From contig NC_084663.1 in the NCBI RefSeq assembly GCF_028389875.1, forward strand, positions 212,567,876 through 212,631,875: 64,000 nucleotides of DNA, given 5' to 3'. Position numbers and translations under genes: made by a program. Below, piece by piece: positions 37,401-46,400 of this stretch. How positions within the stretch are numbered: the stretch's first letter is position 1; each line of letters opens with the position of its first letter. Source of the DNA: Rhea pennata. Lineage: Eukaryota; Chordata; Aves; Rheiformes; Rheidae. The notes beneath the pieces are model-generated. The model was not told where the DNA came from. It saw nothing but the letters and a program-made list of their open reading frames with translations, and did no database searches.

Positions 37401-40400
37401 ACAGATGTCTGCTCTTGTATGTGGAGCTTACGCTGGTTTGCATACATTTGCCAGTGCGGAGTTTGATCTGTTTTTTGACAGAAATCTTCTACAGTGGTGA
37501 AATGTTCTGTCCATCTTATATTAGCAGATGTCCTGGTTATTTTGACAAAATAGCAGCAGCTATTTTCAAAGTCAGCTTCTTGCTGTAAACAGGAACTCAA
37601 ACTTCTTGCTTTACTTCTCGAGCTATAAACTGGTGGTATTATTTAAGTTAGTTTGCTGATACTCTCTAGGTGTTAGAAGGTGGCCTACATAAACGCAAAG
37701 CAAGAGTTCACAAACCAGTTTCCAGAAGGTGCCCAGCAAAAGCTTCGTTATGTAAAACCAGGAAAGTATTTCAGTTTCTTTGCTAAATGTGTAGTTGCCA
37801 ATTGGAATATCTTACAGCAGCCCTGAAGTCCTTGGGAAACATTTACAGCTTGCAAATACATTTGGATGGGTGGTGTTACACTTCCGAGCAGTAATAGCTA
37901 CATCTGCAAGTTTTGCCCAAGCAGAATGTGCCGTCCATGCAGAAGGCTAGCATTTGGATTAGGCTTTTTTGGCTTTCCTTCACGCATTGGCTGGGGTGAA
38001 CCAATGTACGTTAGCTGAAAGAATATGATATTTTGTGTTTCTGGCAAAGATTGAGCTGCTGGACAGTCAATACATCAGTGATGTGGAAGAGCGAATAGTG
38101 TGGATGAAATGAGAAGTAACTTGGAATATCGTACAACTAGAAATTCTGATACAGCAGAGAGAAACTTTATATATATATATAAAGGATATTGTATGTGTGT
38201 TCTGGAGCTGTAGCTCCAATCAGCTTTGTGTGTAGCTGTACCTAAGGGCAAGCAGCTTCAAAAAGGAGACAGTGGTATACATCGTTCAGGCAGACTTCCT
38301 GACATTTTTTGACACAAATCAAAAAGCAAATAGTTTTCTTTTTTGTGTTTGTTTGTTTGAGTGCAAATATCAGTAGCTCTGTTTTACTCACTAACTCTAG
38401 GACTTTTCGAAGGGGTGAAACTGTCACCAGGAATGCTCTGAAATATGACTGGATGGGTATCTTTCTGGGGACCAGTTGGTGTTGTTTCCACTTTTATCTG
38501 TCATCTAAGAATGTCCTGATCTTAGTCTCAAAGAGGTGATAAAGCAGTAGTTATCGTTTTTTCTAATAAACGATTGCATTCTGCGTAAAGCTCTCCATAA
38601 AAGATACTGAAACGCTTGCTCCTCAACAAGTCTGTAATTGATAGTTCTGTAAAATATTATTCTCAACTTGTCTTATATTTTATAATAATATCAGTGCCTC
38701 GGTATTTATATAAATTTTGTGTTTTTGAGGACCTTTTTCCCCATATTTTGTTTAGAAGCACGAAATAAACTTGTGTTCTGCTTTCCCAAACAAACCCTTG
38801 GCCAAGAGGCAGAGCACATACCCTGTTCCCAACGTTACCCAGCACAGGGTTATAACTTGTTACTGTTTTAGAGTGAACTAGGTATTTATCATACTTCATG
38901 GTTTTCTTTTGTAGGCCTTGCAGGAGAAACTGTGGAACGTGGCAGCTCCTCTGTACCTGAAACAGAACGCGTTGGCGTCTGCTGCAGCGAAGCAGGTGAG
39001 GTTGAAGCTTCTGAGTCTCCATGGAGGCAAGTCCTCGGAAACGAGCCCTTCCTTACCGTGAGCCAATGCGCTTCTGATTTTCTACTACACTAGTCTGTCC
39101 AAATGAATTCTGGTTTATCAAAGTGGAGTAACTTGTACATGGGATGATACTAATACTAGGTTTGACTTATGCTTGACTTCTCAGATACTGAATGTGTTCT
39201 GAGTTGCTTGACTACTGTTTTTCCATTAGGAAAATGGTGGGTGATCAGGTGAGAGGTCAGGTGAGACGTTCGGAGTTAGGCTTTTTGTAATTCAAATGTG
39301 TGCAGTGGATTTTGTGCACTAAATGCAATATTTCCAGTTACATATTGTGCAGATATAAAATTCTAAAACATACTTATATTTTAGAATTAATTAAACTACA
39401 GTCTGTTACAGTAACAATTTAAAAGACAAATGTAGGCACTGTTTAACAGTGTTCATGTAGTACTGACATAGAGATCAAAGAATCATAGAATTGTTAAGGT
39501 TGGAAGGGGCCTCTGGAGATCATCTAGTCCAACCCCTCTGCTCAAGCAGGGTCACCTAGAGCATGTTGCACAGGATTGTGTCCAAGCAGACCTTGAAGAT
39601 CTCCAGGAGACTTCACAACCTCTCTGGGCAACCTGGTCCAGGGCTCCATCACTCTCACAGGGAAGAAATTCCCCCTCACGGTCAGGCGGAACTTCCTGTG
39701 CTTCAATTTCTGCCCATCGCCTCTTGTCCTGTCACACGGGACAACTGAAAAGAGTTTGTCCCCGTCCCCTTCACACCCTCCCTTCAGGTACTTCTAAGTA
39801 CACGTTGATCAGATCCCTCCTCAGTCTTCTCTTCCCCACGCTGAACAGGCCCAGCTCTTGCAGCCGTTCCTCATAGGGCAGGTACTCCAGCCCTCTGATC
39901 ATCTGTGTAGCCCTATGCTGGACTCTCTCCAGTAGCTCCATGTCTCTATTGTGCTGGGGAGCCCAGAACTGGACGCAGGACTCGAGATGAGGCCTCCCCA
40001 GGGCTGAGGAGAGGGGCAGGATCATCTCCCTCCACCTGCTGGCAACACTCTTCCCAAGCACCCCAGAAGACCATTGGCCTTCTTGGTCACAAGGGCACAT
40101 TGCTGGCTCATGGTCAACTTGTTGTCCACCAGCACTCCCAGGTCCTTCTCTGCAGAGCTGCTCTCCACAAGGTCAGCCCCCAGCTTGGACTGGTGCCTGG
40201 GGTTATTTCTCCCTAGGTGAAGGACTCTGCACTTGCCCTTGTTGAACCTCCTGAGGTTCCTCTCCACCCAGCTCCCAGCCTGTCCAGGTCTCTCTGAATG
40301 GCAGCACAGCTCTCAGGTGTATCAGCCACTCCTCTCAGCTTGGCATCATCCGCTAACTTGCTGAGGAGGCACTCTGTCCCCTCATCCAGGTCATTGCTGA

Positions 40401-43400
40401 AGAAGTTGAACAGGATGGGACCCAGTACGGAGCCCTGGGGGATGCCATTAGCCACAGGCCTCCAAACATTGAGGGCTCGTCCAGGATTTGAATTCGGTAC
40501 TTCTTGCAGCCTAAGCGAGAATTTTACCCCTAGACCAACGAGCCAACATGAAGATCAAAAACATGGTTAAATCTGGAGTTCAGCTTGAAGGCAGAGATCT
40601 TTTTCAGATCAGATTAGAAATGGGGCAGACATGAAAGCCTGACAGTTTCTGCCTGTGACTTACTTTGGATAAGAGTCTGCAAGAGTTACTGATGCAACCT
40701 GAGCCTATTAGGAGAGTCTGTGTTAGTCAAGCTGTACTCGTGGTAGAAGATGACAGTTAGGGATCATTGAAGCCCATTAGACATACTGAAGTCTATGAGG
40801 CCAGGTGGGATGCCTCTGAGGGTGCTGAAGAACTAGTTGTCATTGTGAGGCTGCTTTCTTGTCTTCAAAAGCTCATGGCAACTGGACAAGGTTCATGATG
40901 ACTGAAAAAAGGCAAACATCAGACCATCTTCCAGAAGAGTGAGAAGGGGCTCTAGGTTGCCCAGAGAGGTTGTGGAGTCTCCTTCTCTGGAGATAATCAA
41001 AACCCACCTGGAAACAATCCTGGCTAACATGCTCCAGGTGACCCTGCTTGAGCAGGCAGATTGGACTAGATGATCTCCAGAGGTCCCTTCTAACCTCAAC
41101 CATTCTGTGATCCTGTGAGAAGGAGATCTAGAGAACTACAGGCTGGCTGGCCAGACCTCAGCCCTGAGAAGGTCATGGAGTAAATCCTCTGAGGAGCCAT
41201 TTTGAAATGATTGGCTGCAGCCAAAATGGATTTACCAAGGGCAAATTATGCCTGAACAACCTCTTTGCTTTCTACGATGAGGTGACTGCTGTTGTGGACA
41301 AGGGGAAGGCAATGAATGTTGCAACGACTGGAGGTCCATTTCCGCCAGAATTTTTCTGTGTTTCTGTTTGGTATAAATGATCATATCCTGAAAAAAGCAA
41401 AGCTGAACACTGGGAAAAAGTGAAGGAGAAAGAAAGCTATTAAAAAGTCTGGAAGAAAATCTAGGATAAAGGCAAGTCCATATATCTGCTGGGAAGCAAT
41501 ACTGACATTCTGAGTATCCAGTTAATTAAAATGTAGTAAGAGGCAGCTATTGCTGTGCATCAAAAACCTATATGCTGTTGGCCGCTCTCCCCAGGGACCA
41601 GTACAAACAAAAGCCTGTCAGTTTTTTACGCCTTCTCTAGTTGAACTATCTTTGCCGGGTGCCCTTCTCAGCAGCGTATGAACCCCCTGGGAAGCTGCTG
41701 TCTGTTGTGATTGTGGATGTAGATTCCTTCCCATCAGTAACTTGCCCATTCTTGGGCTCAATATGATTGTAGAGAAGCCAGTTACACTAATTTGAGTACT
41801 TCTCTTGCCTGCTTAAGCCCATCTGTTCTAAAGATGCAATATCGTAATAACAAAAATTGCAGTGTGTTTAAGCTTTTAACTATGTGGCTAAAATAACCTA
41901 GAGTGATGCTTATCTCGTGATACTGCAGCTGAGGATGGGGACTATGCGAAGTGTTCTTGAGTGTAAAGTTGTTTCCAAGACAATTATGACAACTCTAGCT
42001 CTAAAATATAAAACTGCAGGGCCAATGGGACTACTGTATTGTGCTGCTTACGTCTTGTGTGTCAGAGCAGCCAACAGGGGAATCGGTGAGCGTTTTACCG
42101 CTGGAAATCTAAAGTGCAGCGTTGCAAAGTAGGCTGCCAAAGAGGAGAGTGCTTGATTTCAGGCAAAATTTCATGAATTGTTTCTTTAATTTATTCAAAA
42201 TAACTTTTAATAGTAGGAATCATCTTTATGCCACAAATAATTTCATCGAAAGAATAGGATTTGTGGATTAATGTTTCTCAGTAGGAGGAGGGAAAATACT
42301 GGAATTTTGTGATCAAGTTTGCAAAATGATTTAACAGCATCTGATTTCTTGTTATTCCTGTGTTGTCTGACAGATCCTGGAAGAAACTTATAAAATGGAG
42401 TTCATGTACAGCGGAGTGGAAAGCAGACAAGTGGTCATTATCCATCACATGAGACTGCAAGCGAAGGCGTTACAGCTCATAGTGACGGCGCGTACCACCA
42501 GAGGGTAAGGATGACCTGGTGAAAGAGAAGGATGTGAATCTCCTTAGGGTTAGCTAAAGCCTTAGTTTTCTCAAGCTTTTTTTTTTTTTTCCTCCTTTAA
42601 TTGGGGGGAAAAAAATGCCTAGGGTAACTTAAATGCATAAAACATCATGGCCAATGACCATTTGCCAAACAGATTTGGAATGAAGAGACAACTTCTTTTG
42701 TCTTTGATTTAGCTATATAGTGACACAGTATTAAATTAGATGATAAAATTAATAGGAAAGCATGTTTTGGGAGTTGAGTTTTTTCTCAGCTGGGAGCATA
42801 AGAAAGCATAAAAAAGTAAAAGCATTGTAGAGTGTCTTAGAGTTGAAATGTGGGACTTATTTAAATGAGAAAAAAATCATACATATTGAAGAATTCACTA
42901 AGTATATTTACTTTGTTAAATGTAAGTTAGTTGCTGAGATTTTTGCATCATAAAAGAATTGTCTTTTATTGATGTTCTGCAACTAATGTTTGGGTGACCT
43001 GGACATAAAATGCTTATGCATATGGATGACTTGGATCACATGAGAAGCTGTATGTGGTTCATTTGGGCTGCTCGGGTGAATAAAGGTACATGTGGTTTTA
43101 AATGTTTATAAAACTAGAACTTTATTTGGCAGTGTTAGAGCAAGGTGCTTTATCCTAATTTGTTTTGGGGGGATGTTTTTGTTTTTTCAGGGGTGTTGAG
43201 TTCATTTGCCTTCAATTTGCTGTGTTCCCTTAGAGGTCAATAATGTATTTGCTTTTTAACCTTCTGATTCCTAGTGGAGAGTTAGCATTTTCCCACAATG
43301 ACTTTGGGAACTTCATCAGTGCCTTGTGCAAATGCAAAGAGATTTGGGGCAGGGGGAGAGGGAAGAAGATAGTACTGCTTCCTTTTTTATTCTGTTGGGT

Positions 43401-46400
43401 TTACTTTTTTTCTTGTGGGAATGCCCTTCTGGCCTCCTGTTGTCTTTAAGATCTGGTAGTTTCTGTAAGCTTGAACTGGATTCCAAAATACCTAAATACT
43501 TATACGTATAGTGCCAGCTTTCTTTATTGGAAATAATAAAAAAGGAATGTTATTTTTATTACAGAGCTGAACCCCTTTTTGGGATGTGTGAAAAATTCTT
43601 ACAGGAAGTAGATTCTTTTCAGAGGTGAGTAATTCTGTTGCTTTTTCGCTTTCTGCTTTAAAACCTTAGTTGATGTAAAATGTTTTTAAAAGCTGATGGT
43701 GTTTCTTCTGTATGAAACCCGTTCTCGGATGTGTCAAACTTGACTTTCAGAATTATGTAATTCAAAAATAAAGTCTCTCCACCTCTTCACAGGATGCTGA
43801 GAGCAGCAATTCTGTACTGAAGGCCCTTTTAGGACTTGCTGTTCTGCATTTGTATTGGATTTTTCTGTAGTTGAAGCAGTTGTCAAATACATGCAGAGCA
43901 TTTGGAGGTGTCATGTCATCTCTCATTCACTTCACAACTTTTGAACATGCGTGATGATTGCCATCAGACTACCTGAAACCATTAAGGCTCATTATCATCA
44001 TGGAATATTCCATGCATTTTCTGTCTCTTCCCATCTCCCTCTCCCTGTTGCTGCGCTACATCAGAGCCTGCTGTCGTAAGACAGTGGTGAAGCAAGAAGT
44101 AGACTCTTTTCTAAACCTGTGATCAATGGAGGAGCTGTCATAGAAGAATGATGGAAAAGGAATTTTCCGCTTCCTCCTCCCCAAATTTCTGAATTGGAAA
44201 TTAGAGAGCAAACGAACCATCTACATGCTCAGGGTGGGAATCATCTCACCCGGTTGTAAACATTTGCATTATAGCCACTGCTTATGAAGCAGACACCTGG
44301 GCTCTCACTGAGAAGAGAGGTGCGTCCTTCATCTTATCCTAGTATAGATTGGTGATTTGTGAGCTGTTTGGATGGACTTGAAAGGAAGCTATCAGAGGTA
44401 GATATCCAGAGTTGACTGAGCAGAATTCCACCTCTAGTTCTTGATCAAATTCCCATTTATTTCTGGTCCATGTGCTTGGCGGTTGTGGCTGTTGAAGTGA
44501 TGAGAAAAGGGATCTGAATATACCCATTCCCTAACGATAAGCTTATTTGGTGGCTAATGAATAGAACCGTTTGCTTCCTTTTTTTTTCATCTTTTTCCTG
44601 ATGCTGAATCTCAGGATCAACAGAAGTCATCACTTAGAGAAGTATAGCCCCTAGGGGCAGTGGTGGATTCCACAAAGGGGAGTCTGGATGATGTTTAGGT
44701 CTCAATTAGCTGTGAGATCGCCTGTAAATACCTGAACATGTAAAATGCCTGGCTGGGGTGTGCACCCTCAGCGTGCCAGCTTTTAGCTGCAGTCAGTGAC
44801 AGAGTAGCTGATATTTGCTGTCCATTCAGTGGCTGTCAGAGGAACACAAAGATGCACGTTCCTACTTAAACCTCTTTGCACGCAGAGGGGAAGGGGCTTG
44901 GGTTTTTTTTTGTTTTGTTTTTTTTTCTCTCCATTTTTGCCAAGCCGTGACATGGTGATAGAGGCTTCCGTGTTATGGATAATGACACTTACTAGGACCT
45001 TGAAAGAAAATCACATCTCTAGGGCTCTGGATCTTGAAGCTGTTTTTTGGCATCTCCTGAATTCCTATGTGGGCTTTAAAGACTAACACCACAGGTGAAG
45101 ACGGACTGCACAAACTGGTCTTGAGAAGCAGGGAGGAGAACCTGCTGTTTAACAGAGAGAAATGGTGCATTTTTTTTCCCCCACTAAATTGCACAAGTGA
45201 GAGTTTTATTAAGCTTACAAAACCATCTTGTTAAACTTAGAAAGGCATCTCAGGTATGAGATGGATGTGTATCAGAAGGGGAATCTACATGCAGAACCGA
45301 CAGTAAGAGAATGGCAAAAAAGAATGCTTACTCTTTTTTGTCAGATTTGAAACTGGAATTGAAGACTACCTGTTTTACAACACCACTCTACTCTATATCT
45401 AATTCTACCATTATAACTAAGTATAAAGATTAAGTAGCTTGACTGAAAATCACAAGACTATTGAAAAATGTTGAGATAAGCATTTGATTTTCATTAATAT
45501 GTTCTTAACACACGCAGGTGTTTCATCTCTGAGCTCCCACATATGCAAGGCAGTTTTGTCGATAAACTGCTGGACTTAATGCCCAGACTTGTGACCTCCA
45601 AGCCTTCAGAAGTGGTCAAGATCCTTCAAACAACGCTAAGACAAAGTACTTTCCTTCACCTTCCTCTTCCAGAGCAGGTCAGTGTAACGCAAAGGTTTAA
45701 ATGCAGCATTCTTACAAACTGTCTTAGAAGCCAATAGACCCTGAGGCTTTTTTGTTTCAGCTTGGTGATCAATCACAAGGGTTATTTCTTTGAACTAGAT
45801 ATCTAATATCTCCAGGGCTGTTGCAAAAAATAGAGGTTTAGTAATTCCTGACTTCCTGACTGTATCTAAAATTATCCAAAATTGATCCACAATATTTTCC
45901 TCTGTTAATAACAGTCATGATTGTCTTGTCTTTTCTTTTTCTCTCCTATTCACTTTTGAAAATGCCCCTGATAGCTCCACAGAGCTACTGCGACTATCAT
46001 TGAGCCTACTGGTGAATCTGACAACCCCTTGAGGTTTACATCAGGCTTGGTAGTGGCCTTGGATGTTGATGCAACTCTGGAACATGTACAGGATCCCCAA
46101 GGAACTGTTAAAGTTCAGGTAAGGAGTTACTTGACGTAAGTGCGAGCAAGATTGTATTCTAGGGGGAGTTTGCATAAGGATGTTATTACTTTATTAGTAG
46201 CAGTGTTGAATTTCTGTGTTTTTAACACATGCATTCAGAAACTGGCTTGTATATCATGCACTGCATTGACTTACATCCAGGTCCTGAGAGCTTGCTGTGA
46301 GCACTCTGATGCTATTCTGTGCTACACACATGCTGCCAAAGGCACTCGCACGTTATGAACACGGACACTCAAACACACACTGGGGAAAAAGGCAGCTTAT

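Noticed and set aside
44640-44700. A CR1/L3-like 3' fragment in INTS4 intron 19
   Set aside because: The similarity is too short and vague without a database search.
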